Shown here piece after piece: positions 51,693-61,099 of a stretch of 64,000 bases of DNA (its first letter is position 1; every line of letters starts with the position of its first letter). Under the pieces are notes generated by a model that was given only the letters and a program-made list of their open reading frames with translations, searched no databases and was not told where the DNA came from. This stretch comes from Ideonella sp. A 288. GTDB lineage: Bacteria; Pseudomonadota; Gammaproteobacteria; Burkholderiales; Burkholderiaceae_C. The stretch spans positions 27,399-91,398 of the forward strand of contig NZ_MWLO01000156.1 in NCBI RefSeq assembly GCF_002198735.1. The letters are read 5' to 3'. The position numbers were made by a program, and so were the translations under genes.

Positions 51693-53600
51693 ATGTCGGC
51701 CCCCGCCACCACGCACGTGCTGGACCGCCTGATCGGCACTCAGCCGCCGGTGTTCGCCACACCCGCCGACATCGCCGCCTTCGAGCGCCAGGCGCCGTGG
51801 CCCGAGCGGGTGGCGGCGGCCAGCACCTACGAGGCGCTGCGGCTGGGCGCCGCCATCGACCCGCAGGCGCCGGCGATCCAGTTCCTGCGCGCGGCCGATC
51901 CCGACGAGGTGCCGACCACGCTGAGCCACGCGCAGTTCTTCGCGCGGGTCACGCAGGCGGCCAATGCCTTCCATGCGCTGGGCGTGGGGCCGGGCCAGGT
52001 GGTGAGCTTCCTGCTGCCGCTGCTGCCGCAGGCCTTCGTCGCGCTGTACGGCGCGCAGGCCGCGGGCATCGCCAACCCGGTGAACCCGCTGCTGTCGGCG
52101 GCGCAGCTGGCCGAGATCCTGCGCGCGGCGGGCACGCGGGTGCTGGTCACCGTGGGGCCGTCGGTGGATGCCGAGCTGTGGGCCAAGGTGGCCTCGATCC
52201 GCGCGCAACTGCCGTCGCTGCAGGCCGTGCTGGTGGTGGGTGGTGCCGAGCCCGGCGCGGCCGATCTCGACGCGTTGCTTGACGCCCAGCCGGCCGACCG
52301 GCTGGTCAGCGGCCGGTCCATCTCGGCCGAGGACATTGCGGGTTACTTTCACACCGGTGGCACCACCGGCACGCCCAAGCTGGTGCGCCACACCCATGCC
52401 AACCAGGTGTACCAGGCCTGGGCGCTGCGCCTGATGGGCATTGCCGAGCCGGGCCGGGCGCTGCTGTTCGGGCTGCCGCTGTTCCACGTCGGCGGCTCGC
52501 TCACGCAGGGCCTGTCGGCGCTGGCCAACGGCGGCTCGCTGGTGGTGCTGACGGCCGCGGGCTGGCGCGACCCGCGCGCGGTGCGAAACGTGTGGCGCCT
52601 GGTGCAACGTTACCGGCCGGCGGTGTTCGGCGCGGTGCCCACGGTGCTGGCCGCGGCGCTGCAGGTGCCGCGCGACGGCGCCGACGTGTCGAGCCTGCGG
52701 CGTGCGTCGGGCGGCGGCGCGGCCATCCCGGTGGCGGTGACAAGCGGCTACGAGGCCATGGGCCTGCCGGTGCTCGAGGTCTACGGCATGACCGAGACCG
52801 CCAGCGTGCACTGCATGGGCTACCCCGACCTGCCGCGCCACGCCGGCTCGGTGGGCCGGCCGCTGCCGCATTCCCGCGTGCGCGTCGTGCGGCTCGACGC
52901 CGACGGCCGCTTCGTGGGCGACTGCGCGCCGGGCGAGATCGGCGTCGTCGCGATGGCCGGGCCGGGCGTGTTCTCGGGCTACCTCAGCGAATCGCACAAC
53001 CGCCAGGCCTTCGTCGAGCCCGGCTGGGTGAACTCGGGCGACCTGGGCCGGCTCGATGCCGACGGGCAGCTGTGGATCACCGGCCGGGCCAAGGACGTGA
53101 TCATCCGCGGCGGCCACAACATCGACCCGCAGCCGATCGAGGAACTGCTGTACCAGCACCCGTCGGTGGCCCTGGCGGCGGTGGTGGGCCAGCCCGACGG
53201 CTATGCCGGTGAACTGCCAGTGGCCTATGTGCAGCCGCGGCCGGGGCACACGGTGGACGCCGCCGCGCTGACCGGCTTCCTGCGCGAGCGCACGCCGGAG
53301 CGTGCCGCGGTGCCGGTGGCCATTCACGCGGTCGACCCGATGCCGCAGACGGCGGTGGGCAAGATCTTCAAGCCGGCGCTGCGCGTGGACGCGATGCGCC
53401 GCGCCACCGAGGCGCTGCTGGCCGACCTGCCGCTGCAGGGCGCCTTGCTGGCGGTGCAGGTGCTGCCGCACCCGGCGCACGGCCAGGTGCTGCAGGTGAC
53501 GCTGCAGGGCGCACCGGCGGACGCGCGCGCCGCGCTGGCGGCGGCCATCGACCTGCGGCTCGATCCGCTGACGCTGCGCCACGAGGTGCTTTGGGCGTGA
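51693..53600 (+). CDS. Acyl-CoA synthetase/AMP-dependent ligase
   Basis: ANL-superfamily enzyme of 635 residues that adenylates a carboxylic acid and transfers it to CoA. Motifs: P-loop HTGGTTGTPKLVRHTH (about 225), FGLPLFHVGGSL, YGMTETASVH, the hinge region WVNSGDLGRLDADGQLWITG, GRAKDVIIRGGHNIDP, and the catalytic Lys in QTAVGKIFKP near 560. The last 60 residues extend beyond the usual ANL end. GGAG lies 7 nt before the ATG. Its TGA overlaps the GTG of the next gene (GTGA). Fatty, aryl or other acids are possible substrates. Confidence 0.92.
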   Translation: MSAPATTHVLDRLIGTQPPVFATPADIAAFERQAPWPERVAAASTYEALRLGAAIDPQAPAIQFLRAADPDEVPTTLSHAQFFARVTQAANAFHALGVGPGQVVSFLLPLLPQAFVALYGAQAAGIANPVNPLLSAAQLAEILRAAGTRVLVTVGPSVDAELWAKVASIRAQLPSLQAVLVVGGAEPGAADLDALLDAQPADRLVSGRSISAEDIAGYFHTGGTTGTPKLVRHTHANQVYQAWALRLMGIAEPGRALLFGLPLFHVGGSLTQGLSALANGGSLVVLTAAGWRDPRAVRNVWRLVQRYRPAVFGAVPTVLAAALQVPRDGADVSSLRRASGGGAAIPVAVTSGYEAMGLPVLEVYGMTETASVHCMGYPDLPRHAGSVGRPLPHSRVRVVRLDADGRFVGDCAPGEIGVVAMAGPGVFSGYLSESHNRQAFVEPGWVNSGDLGRLDADGQLWITGRAKDVIIRGGHNIDPQPIEELLYQHPSVALAAVVGQPDGYAGELPVAYVQPRPGHTVDAAALTGFLRERTPERAAVPVAIHAVDPMPQTAVGKIFKPALRVDAMRRATEALLADLPLQGALLAVQVLPHPAHGQVLQVTLQGAPADARAALAAAIDLRLDPLTLRHEVLWA

Positions 53601-54649
53601 GCCGCGCCACGGTGCGGGGCCTCGACGACGCCGCGCTGCACGCGCTGCTGGCCCGCCACGGCCTGCGCGCTGCGCGCTGGCGCGTGGTGGCCACGCTCGA
53701 CTGCACCATCGTGCGCATCGCGCCGACGCGCGGGTCCGTCGTGTCGCTGCGCATCTACCCGCTGAGCAAGACCGACCTCGCCGGCATCGACACCGAACTG
53801 GCCTGGCTCGCGATGCTGGCCGACGACGGCCTGCGCGTGCCGCGGCCGCTGGCCGACCGCGACGGCCAGCGCCGCCACACGCTGCCCGATGGCCGCAGCT
53901 CGGTGCTGCTGGGCTGGGTGGCCGGGCGCCTGCTCGACCGCGCGCTGCGGCCCCGCCACCTGCGCCTGGTGGGCCGGTTGATCGCCGGCTTGCACGACGC
54001 CGCCGACCGCCTGGCCGCCGCCGGCGGCGTGCGCACCGAGCGCGCGGCCGACGGCCCGAGGCTCGACGACTGGTCGGCCGACCGGCGGCCGCCCGCGGGC
54101 CTGTGGACGCGCCGGGCGCAGGCCGTGGCCTCGGCCACCGCGCGGTCGCTGATCGACGAGATGGCCGGCTGGGAGCGCACGGCCGCCAGCTGGGGCCTGG
54201 TGCACGGCGACATGCACCTGTGGAACCTGCTGTTCGCCGGCCGTGGCGACGCGGCCGTGGCCGGCGCCATCGACTTCAGCGACTGCGGCATCGGCTGGCG
54301 GGCGCTGGATCTGGCGTCGACGCTGCAGTACCTGCAGCACCCGCTGCAGGGCTTTGCCGACCACCGCCCGCACTGGCCGGCCTGGCGAGACGCGTTGTTC
54401 GAAGGGTATGCCGAACGGCGCGCGCTGTGGCCCGGCGCCGAGCGCCAGGTGCAGGCCCTCACCGCCGCCCGCTGGCTCAACACGGTGGAGTGGATCCTCG
54501 ACTGCTGGCCGCGGCCCGACCTGCGGGCCTTCGGGCCCGCGGTGCTGGCCGATGCGCCGCGCCTGCTGGGGTCCGTGTGGCCGCTGGCAACGTCGTCGGT
54601 GCACCGCACCGACGCGCGACGCGCTCGGGGCCCACAATCGGGCCCATGA
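53597..54649 (+). CDS. APH/HSK-type phosphotransferase (SrkA-like)
   Basis: Kinase-fold protein of 350 residues in the aminoglycoside phosphotransferase/choline kinase superfamily. The nucleotide-handling N-lobe has VVSLRIYPLSKTDLAGIDTE; the catalytic Brenner motif is GLVHGDMHLWNLLF; the metal Asp is in AIDFSDCGIGWRALDLAS. Similar proteins include SrkA/RdoA stress kinases and fructosamine or homoserine kinases; a drug-resistance role is unlikely given its operon. GTG at 53597 overlaps the ligase stop, and the stop (TGA 54647-54649) overlaps the next ATG. Confidence 0.85.
   Translation: MSRATVRGLDDAALHALLARHGLRAARWRVVATLDCTIVRIAPTRGSVVSLRIYPLSKTDLAGIDTELAWLAMLADDGLRVPRPLADRDGQRRHTLPDGRSSVLLGWVAGRLLDRALRPRHLRLVGRLIAGLHDAADRLAAAGGVRTERAADGPRLDDWSADRRPPAGLWTRRAQAVASATARSLIDEMAGWERTAASWGLVHGDMHLWNLLFAGRGDAAVAGAIDFSDCGIGWRALDLASTLQYLQHPLQGFADHRPHWPAWRDALFEGYAERRALWPGAERQVQALTAARWLNTVEWILDCWPRPDLRAFGPAVLADAPRLLGSVWPLATSSVHRTDARRARGPQSGP
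54633..54638 (+). promoter_or_regulatory. -10-like hexamer (CACAAT) inside the APH gene, before the RIO kinase
   Basis: CACAAT lies 7 nt before the RIO kinase ATG, so the kinase gene could be transcribed separately as a leaderless mRNA even though it overlaps the upstream coding frame. Confidence 0.4.
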
Positions 54650-55494
54650 AACCTCCCGAGCGCCTGCGGTCGCTGATCGACGAGGGCCTCATCGACGAGG
54701 TCGTGCGCCAGCTCATGAGCGGCAAGGAAGCCACCGTCTACGTGGTGCGCCGCGGCGGCGAGACGCTGTGCGCCAAGGTCTACAAGGACGCCACCCAGCG
54801 CAGCTTCCGACAGGCGGTGGACTACACCGAGAACCGCAAGGTGCGCAACACGCGCCAGGCCCGCGCCATGGCCAAGGGCACGCGCTTCGGCCGCGAATCG
54901 CGCGAGGCGGCCTGGCAGAGCGCCGAGGTCGACGCGCTGTACCGCCTGGCCGCGGCCGGCGTGCGCGTGCCGCACCCCATCAACTTCCACGACGGCGTGC
55001 TGCTGATGGAACTGGTCACCGATGCGCACGGCGACGCCGCGCCGCGGCTGAACGACGTGCTGTTCACGCCCGACGAGGCGCGCCGCCACCACGCCACGCT
55101 GGTGGCCGAGGTGGTGCGCATGCTGGGCGCCGGCATCGTGCACGGCGACCTGTCGGAGTTCAACATCCTGCTGGCCGAGGACGGGCCGGTGATCATCGAC
55201 CTGCCGCAGGCCGTGGACGCCGCGGGCAACCTGCACGCCAGCCGCATGCTGCTGCGCGACGTGGTGAACCTGCGCGACTTCTTCGGCCGCTTCGCGCCCG
55301 AACTGCTGCCCACCGCCTTCGGCCCCGAGATCTGGAACCTCTACGAGCGCGGGCTTCTGCGGCCCGACGCGGTGCTCACCGGCCGCTTCGAGCGCTCGAC
55401 CGCGTCGGTCGACCTGGCCGGCGTGCTGCGCGAGATCGACGACGCGCGCGACGAGGAATCGGCCCGGCTGCTGCGGATGCACGCCGGGCGTTGA
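54646..55494 (+). CDS. RIO1-family serine protein kinase
   Basis: 282 residues. Atypical kinase of the RIO family, better known from archaea and eukaryotes (ribosome biogenesis) but present in some bacteria. Motifs: glycine-loop-like GKEATVYVVR, Lys in CAKVYKDATQRSF, the RIO-specific REAAWQSAEVDALYRLAAAG, catalytic loop IVHGDLSEFNIL (Asp and Asn) and metal loop VIIDLPQAVDAAG. It overlaps the APH-type gene by 4 nt, making a three-gene ligase-kinase-kinase chain. Bacterial RIO function and substrates are poorly known. Confidence 0.92.
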   Translation: MKPPERLRSLIDEGLIDEVVRQLMSGKEATVYVVRRGGETLCAKVYKDATQRSFRQAVDYTENRKVRNTRQARAMAKGTRFGRESREAAWQSAEVDALYRLAAAGVRVPHPINFHDGVLLMELVTDAHGDAAPRLNDVLFTPDEARRHHATLVAEVVRMLGAGIVHGDLSEFNILLAEDGPVIIDLPQAVDAAGNLHASRMLLRDVVNLRDFFGRFAPELLPTAFGPEIWNLYERGLLRPDAVLTGRFERSTASVDLAGVLREIDDARDEESARLLRMHAGR

Positions 55495-55530
55495 ACCTCG
55501 GCCGGGTGGCCCTCGGGTGGGGCCTCGCCC

Positions 55531-56733
55531 TCAGCGGCCGGGGCCCGGGCATTGCCCCAATGCCCCCGACGTGTCGGAGCAGCAGCAGTTCATCGAGGGG
55601 GTCGAGGGCTTGGCAGGGTTGTCGTAGCAGGCGTGCGTGCCCTTCGGGCAGTAGTACTCGGCAGAGCTGCCCTGATACGGGCAACTGCCGCCGTCCACCG
55701 AGTTCCGGCAGGCCTTCTGGCAGCACCACTGGCTGGCGGCGCAGGTCTGTGTTCCGCACTTTGCCGCGGGTGTGGCGCAGGCGCCGGCCGAGCACTGCGC
55801 CCCGGCACTGCAGGCGTGGCCGCAACTGCCGCAGTGGGCGTTGTCGGTCTGGGTGTCGACGCATCGGTTGCCGCAGGCCGTCTGGCCCGAGCGGCAGGTC
55901 GGCGGCGCGGCCGCGACCTCGAAGGTGAAGTTCTTGTGGGCACCCAGAGCGCCGGACGTGCCCCTGGCATCGACGGTGGCGCGGCCGACGGTTGCCGTGG
56001 TGGCGGCCTTCAATGTGGTGGTGCCGCTCGCGCCGCCGATCACCAGCGGCACCTTGCTGCTGGTGACTCCCTGGGGCAGGCCGAAAAAGGTCACGCTGAC
56101 CGATCCATTGAAACCGCCGAGCCGGCCCACGCCCACGGTGACGTCCCGGCTTTGGCCTGCCGTCAGCCGGGCCGGATCGGGACTCACCGACAGCGTGAAC
56201 GAGGGCGCGACGCTGGTGCCGTAGGTCCTGAACAGGAAGTCGTTGTCGGAGAACGGCTTGCCGCCGAAGGTGGTGCCGCCTGCGGGGTAGGTGTTGCCGC
56301 CCTTGTACTTCCACCAGAAGACGTTCTTGCCGGTGTCCTGCAGCCGCAAGGTCAGGGGCTGCTGGGGCGTGACGGCCAGGCCGGCGCCCGGCATGCTGAA
56401 GCGCACCCAGTCCTCGGTGCCCTCCTGGATGGTCACGCCCACGGTGGCCAGTGCCTGGCCGCTGGCCGTCATGACCGACAAGGTCAGCTTGTCGCCGCCG
56501 CGTCCTCGGTTACCGGTCTTCAGGGCCAGCGACACGCCGGTCAGCAGCGGCAGCTTCGGCACCACGGTCTGCCCCACCTTGTTGCCCGGCGTGACGTTCA
56601 CCGCCCCGCCCGTCCAGGCAGGCTCGTTGGCCTGATCCTGCGTTTCACCGGCCCGCGCCACGGGCGGGGTGACGGCCAATGCGATGGCGCAGGCCACCGC
56701 CGCGATGATTCGAACTGCGACAGGCGCGTTCAT
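55531..56733 (-). CDS. Exported Cys-rich protein (Stigma1-like C-terminus)
   Basis: 400 residues. A signal peptide (AAVACAIALAVTPPVARA) is followed by a beta-rich domain (about 30-200), an Ig-like part (SVSPDPARLTAGQSRDVTVG...GSVSVTFFGLPQGV), and a Cys-rich C-terminal 110 residues: TACGNRCVDTQTDNAHCGSC, GHACSAGAQCSAGAC, then CCQKACRNSVDGGSCPYQ and MNCCCSDTSG. The CGxxCVDTxTDxxHCGxC pattern is common in myxobacterial and actinobacterial secreted proteins. It converges on the RIO kinase gene (36-bp gap). Adhesin or carbohydrate-binding roles are possible but unproven. Confidence 0.8.
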   Translation of the reverse strand: MNAPVAVRIIAAVACAIALAVTPPVARAGETQDQANEPAWTGGAVNVTPGNKVGQTVVPKLPLLTGVSLALKTGNRGRGGDKLTLSVMTASGQALATVGVTIQEGTEDWVRFSMPGAGLAVTPQQPLTLRLQDTGKNVFWWKYKGGNTYPAGGTTFGGKPFSDNDFLFRTYGTSVAPSFTLSVSPDPARLTAGQSRDVTVGVGRLGGFNGSVSVTFFGLPQGVTSSKVPLVIGGASGTTTLKAATTATVGRATVDARGTSGALGAHKNFTFEVAAAPPTCRSGQTACGNRCVDTQTDNAHCGSCGHACSAGAQCSAGACATPAAKCGTQTCAASQWCCQKACRNSVDGGSCPYQGSSAEYYCPKGTHACYDNPAKPSTPSMNCCCSDTSGALGQCPGPGR

Positions 56734-56967
56734 GACGGCCCCTTTCGATGCCAGGACGCGGTGGCCTGACATCCAATGGCAGATCGGCCACCACTGAGCC
56801 CATTCTCGACACGGCCCGCGGTTCGGCGTTGAGTGGGCGCAAGGCTTGCGCGGAGCACCGCGCCGACCCATGCCGGGCTCATCACGGGTGGGCGGTGGAT
56901 GGCAGCCCTGGCCCCGCCACGCCGCGGGTTCTGCCCCGAGGTGACGGGCGCGCGGAGGCGCCGAAGG

Positions 56968-57276
56968 CTATCGCTTGATCGGAGCGGACAAGTCGGGCTC
57001 GCGCAGCATCACCGGCTCGAGCGATCCGTTGGCCAGCCGGCGCAGCACGGCCGCGTCGATCTCTGCCTTGTGCCCCAGGTAGCTGGCCAGCGCGTCGTCG
57101 CCGCCCATCGCGGCACGGAAGCGGAAATGCAGTGTCTGCCGCGAGACGCTGGCGCCGACGTGCCGGCCATCAACGGTCTGCACCCAGAAGCGCACCGCGC
57201 CCGAGTCGTCGTGGAAGTGCGGGGCGGGCGGCCAGGCGTCGGTCGGCGCGGGCACCGGGGAATCCTTTGCGGTCAT
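56968..57276 (-). CDS. DUF1488-like small protein
   Basis: 102 residues. The pattern FHDDSGAVRFWVQTVDGRH, VSRQTLHFRFRAAMG and LGHKAEIDAAVLRRLANG resembles DUF1488 (a short family of about 85-100 residues of unknown function). No signal peptide. The 234-bp gap upstream of the Cys-rich gene start (56734-56967) holds no other gene. The assignment is by pattern only. Confidence 0.6.
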   Translation of the reverse strand: MTAKDSPVPAPTDAWPPAPHFHDDSGAVRFWVQTVDGRHVGASVSRQTLHFRFRAAMGGDDALASYLGHKAEIDAAVLRRLANGSLEPVMLREPDLSAPIKR

Positions 57277-57383
57277 GCCGTGAGCCTACGACCGGCCGGT
57301 GCACCGGGTCGGTGTGCCACCGCACAGACCGTGCCCCCCCGGTTCACGGTGAAAACCCGCAAATTTGACCCACCGATTTATTT

Positions 57384-57399
57384 GTCAATGCCTATTGAC
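57384..57399. promoter_or_regulatory. Inverted repeat in AT-rich leader of the actP operon
   Basis: GTCAATGCCTATTGAC has perfect 6-bp arms with a GCCT centre. It sits in the most AT-rich part of the 248-bp gap (about 57355-57425) ahead of the DUF485-actP operon, 126 nt before its start. It could be the binding site of an acetate-responsive regulator. Confidence 0.45.
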
Positions 57400-57524
57400 T
57401 TGGGGTTAACCCTGTGGTTGTCAGGCGGTGTTGGCTGGGTGTCAGACGACGGTCAGTGCCGTGGCAGACGATGCGCTTCATGGCTCCGGTCGGAGCTGCC
57501 CCCGTTCTTTCTCGAGGAGATGAC

Positions 57525-57833
57525 ATGGAAGACGATCTGGTTAGGCGAATCGCCAGCCACCCCAAGTACCACGAGCTGCGTGCCAAGCGCACCGGCTACG
57601 GCTGGTGGCTGACACTGGCGATGATGGTCGTGTACTACGGCTTCATCGTGCTGGTGGCCTTCAACAAGGAGTTCCTGTCCCAGCGTCTGGGCAGCGGCGT
57701 CATGACGGTGGGCATCCCCATCGGCTTCGGCGTCATCGTCTTCACCATCATCATCACGACCATCTACGTCAAGCGCGCCAACGGCGAGTTCGACGACCTG
57801 GTCGAGGCCATCAAGAAGGGGGTGCTGAAGTGA
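57525..57833 (+). CDS. DUF485 membrane protein (YjcH-like)
   Basis: 102 residues with two membrane helices ([20 protein letters not shown] and [20 protein letters not shown]) joined by a loop, preceded by the conserved [17 protein letters not shown]. YjcH-type proteins are encoded directly before actP and are thought to help the acetate symporter; the mechanism is not known. GAGGAG lies 6 nt before the ATG. The stop overlaps the GTG of actP (GTGA). Confidence 0.93.
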   Translation: MEDDLVRRIASHPKYHELRAKRTGYGWWLTLAMMVVYYGFIVLVAFNKEFLSQRLGSGVMTVGIPIGFGVIVFTIIITTIYVKRANGEFDDLVEAIKKGVLK

Positions 57834-59569
57834 TCCGCACCAAGTTCGCCATCGGCGACATCACGCGCAACGTCGCGGCGCTGGCCGCCCTGCTGGGCGT
57901 CTCCGCCGCGGCCTATGCCGCCGGCGCCGACCTCGGCCAGGCGCAAAAGCAGGCCACCAACTGGACGGCCATCAGCATGTTCGCGATCTTCGTCGTGGGC
58001 ACGCTGTTCATCACCAAGTGGGCGGCCGCCCGGACCAAGAGCGCGGCCGACTTCTACACCGGCGGCGGCGGCATCACCGGCTTCCAGAACGGTCTGGCGA
58101 TCGCCGGCGACTACATGTCGGCGGCCTCGTTCCTGGGCATTTCCGCGGCCGTGATGGCCTCGGGCTTCGATGGCCTGATCTACTCGATCGGCTTCCTGGT
58201 CGGCTGGCCCGTCATCACCTTCCTGATGGCCGAGCGCCTGCGCAACCTGGGCAAGTTCACCTTCGCCGACGTGGCCGCCTTCCGCTTCTCGCAGACCCCG
58301 GTGCGCGTCTTCGCCGCCTCGGGCACGCTGGTCGTGGTGGCCTTCTACCTGATCGCCCAGATGGTGGGCGCGGGCCAGCTGATCAAGCTGCTGTTCGGCC
58401 TCGAGTACTGGATGGCGGTGGTCATCGTCGGCGCGCTGATGATGGTCTACGTGCTGTTCGGCGGCATGACCGCCACCACCTGGGTGCAGATCATCAAGGC
58501 CTGCCTGTTGCTGGGAGGTGCGTCGTTCATGGCCTTCATGGTGCTGCTGAACTTCGGCTTCAGCCCCGAGGCGATGTTCGCCAAGGCCGTCGAGATCAAG
58601 GCCGCGCTGGCCGTCAAGGGTGGCAAGCCGGCTGAAGAAGCCGCCAAGATCGGACAGTCGATCATGGGCCCGGGCAACTTCGTGAAGGACCCCATCTCCG
58701 CCATCAGCTTCGGCATGGCGCTGATGTTCGGCACCGCCGGCCTGCCCCACATCCTGATGCGCTTCTTCACCGTGCCGTCCGCCAAGGAAGCACGCAAGAG
58801 CGTGATGTGGGCCACCGGCTGGATCGGCTACTTCTACCTGCTGACCTTCATCATCGGCTTCGGCGCCATCACCTTCGTGCTGACCAACCCGCAGTTCCTC
58901 GACGCCAAGGGCACGCTGCTGGGCGGCGGCAACATGGCCGCCATCCACCTGGCCAACGCCGTCGGCGGCAACGTGTTCCTGGGCTTCATCTCGGCGGTGG
59001 CCTTCGCGACCATCCTCGCGGTGGTGGCCGGTCTCACGCTGTCGGGTGCCTCGGCCGTCTCGCACGACCTGTACGCCACCGTCATCATGAAGGGCAAGGC
59101 CGACAGCGCGTCCGAACTGCGCGTCTCCAAGATCACGACCATCTGCCTGGGCATCGTGGCCGTGGCACTGGGCATCGCGTTCGAGAAGCAGAACATCGCC
59201 TTCATGGTGTCGCTGGCCTTCGCCATCGCCGCGTCGGCCAACTTCCCGGTGCTCTTCATGAGCGTGCTGTGGAAGGGCTGCACCACCAAGGGCGCCGTGA
59301 TCGGCGGCTTCCTGGGCCTGATCTCCTCGGTCGCGCTGACCGTGGTGTCGCCGTCGGTGTGGGAAGCCACGCTCGGCAACCCGAAGGGCTCGGCCTGGTT
59401 CCCGTACACCTCGCCGGCGCTGTTCAGCATGACGATCGGCTTCCTCGGCATCTGGCTGTTCTCCGTGCTCGACGGCAGCGCCCGCGCCAAGGTCGACAAG
59501 GATGGCTTCCTGGCCCAGCAGGTGCGTTCTGAAACCGGCATCGGTGCTTCCAGCGCCAGCGGTCACTGA
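57830..59569 (+). CDS. actP: Cation/acetate symporter ActP
   Basis: Sodium:solute symporter family permease for acetate and other short carboxylates, 579 residues, about 13-14 membrane helices. A signal-like first segment ([17 protein letters not shown]) is typical of ActP. Family motifs: [37 protein letters not shown], and [16 protein letters not shown]. Start is GTG 57830, overlapping the DUF485 stop. A strong intrinsic terminator follows, which sets it apart from the CBS-domain gene downstream. Acetate use fits AceK and the acyl-CoA block of this window. Confidence 0.95.
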   Translation: MIRTKFAIGDITRNVAALAALLGVSAAAYAAGADLGQAQKQATNWTAISMFAIFVVGTLFITKWAAARTKSAADFYTGGGGITGFQNGLAIAGDYMSAASFLGISAAVMASGFDGLIYSIGFLVGWPVITFLMAERLRNLGKFTFADVAAFRFSQTPVRVFAASGTLVVVAFYLIAQMVGAGQLIKLLFGLEYWMAVVIVGALMMVYVLFGGMTATTWVQIIKACLLLGGASFMAFMVLLNFGFSPEAMFAKAVEIKAALAVKGGKPAEEAAKIGQSIMGPGNFVKDPISAISFGMALMFGTAGLPHILMRFFTVPSAKEARKSVMWATGWIGYFYLLTFIIGFGAITFVLTNPQFLDAKGTLLGGGNMAAIHLANAVGGNVFLGFISAVAFATILAVVAGLTLSGASAVSHDLYATVIMKGKADSASELRVSKITTICLGIVAVALGIAFEKQNIAFMVSLAFAIAASANFPVLFMSVLWKGCTTKGAVIGGFLGLISSVALTVVSPSVWEATLGNPKGSAWFPYTSPALFSMTIGFLGIWLFSVLDGSARAKVDKDGFLAQQVRSETGIGASSASGH

Positions 59570-59592
59570 CCTTCCGTCGCTGACCTGAACCG

Positions 59593-59625
59593 GGGGTTGC
59601 AGGCCAGTGCCTGCAGCCCCTTTTT
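59593..59625 (+). terminator. Intrinsic terminator after actP
   Basis: A 12-bp stem (GGGGTTGCAGGC with GCCTGCAGCCCC, one G-U pair), loop CAGT, followed at once by TTTTT. This is the only textbook Rho-independent terminator I see in the window. Confidence 0.9.
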
Positions 59626-59646
59626 CCTTCCAGACGTCTGCCTTTC

Positions 59647-61077
59647 ATGCCCGACACCCAAGCCAAGGAAACGCAGCGCGAGTGGCTGTCGCTGGTGACC
59701 GCGCGCGTGCGCGACACCTACATCCGCAAGCCGTTCTACGTCGACGGCGCACTCGACCTCGTGTCGGTGTGCCGCCTGCTGCAACCCCAGGGCCTGACCC
59801 ACGCGCTGGTGCGCGACGGCGACCGCCTCGGCATCTTCACCACCACCGACCTGCGCGACGCGCTGCTGCGGCCCGAACCGCCGGGCCAGTTGGCGGTGCG
59901 CGAAGTGGCCCGCTTCGGCCTCGTCGACATCCACCCCGACGCCGAACTGTTCGAGGCGCTGTGGCTGATGGTGCGCCACCGCGTGCACCGACTGCTGGTG
60001 CGCGACGGCGACCAGGTCATCGGCTTGCTCGGCCAGCTCGACCTGGTGAGCTTCGTCGCCAACCACTCGCACATCGTCGCGCTGCAGATCGACGAGGCGG
60101 CCAACATCGACGACCTGAAGGCCGCGGCCGAGCGCATCGACTCGATGGTGGGCCTGCTGCACGACGGCGGCATCAAGGTCGAGCGCATCGCGCGGCTGGT
60201 GGGCGAGCTCAACGCGCGCCTGTTCTCGCGCCTGTGGACGCTGCTGGCGCCGGCCGACCTGGTGGCCAACAGCTGCCTCGTCGTGATGGGCAGCGAAGGC
60301 CGCAGCGAGCAGATCCTGAAGACCGACCAGGACAACGCGCTGCTGCTGCGAGACGGTTTCGACTGCCCCGAGCTCGAGGACATCGCCGGCCGCTTCAATG
60401 CCGCGCTGACCGAACTGGGCTACCCGCCGTGCCCCGGCGAGATCATGCTGACCAACCCGCTGTGGCGCCAGCCGCTGGCCGGCTTCAAGGACACCTTGCG
60501 TGACTGGGTCTACGGCCACGATCCCGAGGGCCCGATGAACCTGGCCATCTTCATCGACAGCCATGCCGTGGCCGGCGACGCCCGCCTGCTGGACGAGGCG
60601 CGCGACTACCTCGACCGCATCCTGGTGGGCAGCGATTCCTTCCTGGCGCGCTTTGCCAGCGCGATCGACCTGTTCGACGACCACCCCAGCTGGTGGCAGC
60701 GCCTGACCTCGCGGCGCGACGAGAAGCCCATCGACCTGAAGAAGCTGGGCACCTTCCCCATCGTGCACGGTGTGCGCGCGATGGCCTTGCAGCAGCACTT
60801 GCGCGTCAACGGCACGGCGCCACGGCTGCGCGCGCTGGTGGAGCGGGGCCAGGTCGACGCCGACCTGGCGCGCGACGTGCTGGACGCGCTGCACTACCTG
60901 ATGGCGCTGAAGCTCACCCACCAGTTGCGCCAGAAGCAGGCCGGTCAGCAGGCCGGCAACCTGGTGCGGGCGTCGGAGCTGGGCACGCTGGAGCGCGATC
61001 CGCTGCACGACGCGCTGGGGATCGTGCGACGATTCCGCAGCGTGCTGCAGCACCGCTTCAAGCTCGACGCGCTGTAG
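59647..61077 (+). CDS. CBS-domain/DUF294 nucleotidyltransferase-like protein
   Basis: 476 residues. Two CBS motifs span about 20-135 (RDGDRLGIFTTTDLRDALL, then VRDGDQVIGLLGQLDLVSFV). They are followed by a DUF294 nucleotidyltransferase-like domain with GSEGRSEQILKTDQDNALLL, where GSxGR and DxD are conserved as in GlnD/kinase-type transferases, and a DUF294 C-terminal helical domain. Such proteins are commonly encoded next to SSS-type symporters and symporter-kinase hybrids, as here, and probably sense adenine nucleotides. It lies between actP and the kinase. Confidence 0.9.
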   Translation: MPDTQAKETQREWLSLVTARVRDTYIRKPFYVDGALDLVSVCRLLQPQGLTHALVRDGDRLGIFTTTDLRDALLRPEPPGQLAVREVARFGLVDIHPDAELFEALWLMVRHRVHRLLVRDGDQVIGLLGQLDLVSFVANHSHIVALQIDEAANIDDLKAAAERIDSMVGLLHDGGIKVERIARLVGELNARLFSRLWTLLAPADLVANSCLVVMGSEGRSEQILKTDQDNALLLRDGFDCPELEDIAGRFNAALTELGYPPCPGEIMLTNPLWRQPLAGFKDTLRDWVYGHDPEGPMNLAIFIDSHAVAGDARLLDEARDYLDRILVGSDSFLARFASAIDLFDDHPSWWQRLTSRRDEKPIDLKKLGTFPIVHGVRAMALQQHLRVNGTAPRLRALVERGQVDADLARDVLDALHYLMALKLTHQLRQKQAGQQAGNLVRASELGTLERDPLHDALGIVRRFRSVLQHRFKLDAL

Positions 61078-61099
61078 CCCCACCCGTCCGGAGGTCTCC

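Noticed and set aside
53597-54649. Aminoglycoside resistance gene
   Set aside because: It shares only the general APH fold and catalytic loop; operon context with an AMP-ligase and RIO kinase argues for a housekeeping or metabolic kinase.
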